Assembly (NCBI GenBank): GCA_005882055.1
Contig: VBGQ01000239.1
Span: forward strand, 1-5,402
Length of the DNA: 5,402 nt
Reading direction: 5' to 3'
DNA from: Chloroflexota bacterium
GTDB taxonomy: Bacteria > Chloroflexota > Limnocylindria > QHBO01
Part shown: piece after piece, positions 5,154 through 5,402 of the stretch
How the letters are laid out: every line of letters starts with the position of its first letter
How positions within the stretch are numbered: the stretch's first letter is position 1
The notes under the pieces: model-generated
What the model was told of the DNA's origin: nothing
What the model saw: the letters and a program-made list of their open reading frames with translations, nothing else
The model's database searches: none
Program-made: the position numbers and the translations under genes

Positions 5154-5402
5154 ATGGGTCAGCAGATGGGCGATCGGACGCGAACACGGCTCGGGATCGG
5201 CCTGTGGAGCCAGGCGACCGATTGGGCCTCCTTCGAGGCGGCCGCCCGGCGTGTCGACGAGCTTGGCTACGACCACCTGTGGACCATCGACCACCTGCTC
5301 GCGATCTATGGCGACGCCTACCAGCCGGCCTTCGAGGGCTACGTCTCCCTGGCTGCGTGGTCCAAGGTGACGACCAGGGTCGGGCTCGGGCTGCTGGTGG
5401 GC
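5154..5402 (+). CDS. LLM-class (luciferase-like) flavin-dependent oxidoreductase, N-terminal part
   Basis: The gene runs off the right edge; 83 residues are visible. In-frame ATGs lie at 5145, 5154 and 5166. I chose 5154 because a -10-like CACAAT overlaps the first ATG and would put the transcript start at the second. The sequence fits the first beta-alpha-beta-alpha-beta units of the bacterial luciferase TIM barrel: RLGIGLWSQ (strand 1), ASFEAAARRVDELGYDHLWT (helix 1 and strand 2, with the typical IDHL following), AFEGYVSLAAW (helix 2) and TTRVGLGLLVG (strand 3). The 'DHLWTIDHL ... FEGY.SLAAW' pattern is common in F420-dependent members of actinobacteria and Chloroflexota, so F420 use is more likely than FMN. 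The C-terminal part and the substrate are not visible. Confidence 0.85.
   Translation, partial: MGQQMGDRTRTRLGIGLWSQATDWASFEAAARRVDELGYDHLWTIDHLLAIYGDAYQPAFEGYVSLAAWSKVTTRVGLGLLVG

Noticed and set aside
1..5402. CRISPR arrays, tRNA or rRNA genes, insertion sequences, phage attachment sites
   Set aside because: No regularly spaced repeats, no tRNA-like cloverleaf or rRNA signature, and no transposase or integrase motif were seen on either strand.

Overview
The window is a 5.4-kb piece of a very GC-rich bacterial chromosome with dense genes and strong G/C preference at third codon positions. Several traits fit a soil or freshwater Chloroflexota (Limnocylindria-like) or an actinobacterium: Ser/Pro/Thr-rich secreted linkers, a likely F420-type luciferase-like oxidoreductase, and genes that appear to start leaderless. 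This placement is inferred from style only; no marker gene is present.

Layout, left to right. (1) Bases 1-825 (+) are the 3' part of a TldD/PmbA-type metalloprotease-related gene, cut by the window edge. (2) Bases 826-1155 hold a possible 61-residue ORF followed by a hairpin, then a probable promoter. (3) Bases 1156-1437 (+) encode a 93-residue protein of unknown function with a good ribosome binding site. (4) Bases 1434-1640 are unusual. They join the last ~42 codons of a minus-strand membrane protein to the last ~27 codons of a plus-strand gene, and both genes lack their 5' ends. (5) A perfect 11-bp hairpin at 1662-1687 sits 21 nt from the flanking stop codon on each side and probably terminates transcription in both directions. 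(6) Bases 1709-2810 (-) encode an HtrA/DegP-like membrane-anchored serine protease with a complete catalytic triad and a PDZ domain. The two domains are in different frames and about 45-50 residues expected between them are missing. (7) Bases 2869-4767 (-) form one long frame fusing a TSUP (TauE/SafE) permease to a Pro/Thr linker and a conserved extracytoplasmic domain of unknown function. (8) Bases 4840-5088 (+) encode a small exported Ser-rich protein, divergent from the TSUP fusion and followed by a second perfect 11-bp hairpin. (9) From about 5154 (+) to the edge lies the N-terminus of a luciferase-like monooxygenase.

How the parts may work together. The htrA-like gene has a perfect 7-bp direct repeat with 11-bp period placed for an OmpR/PhoB-type activator, suggesting envelope-stress control. 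The TSUP fusion, the HtrA-like protease and the small exported protein all act at the cell envelope, but nothing here proves a shared pathway. The two most notable points are the TSUP/secreted-domain fusion and the two deletion-like junctions (about 1555 and 2021) within 500 bp, which are either real genome erosion or local assembly errors.
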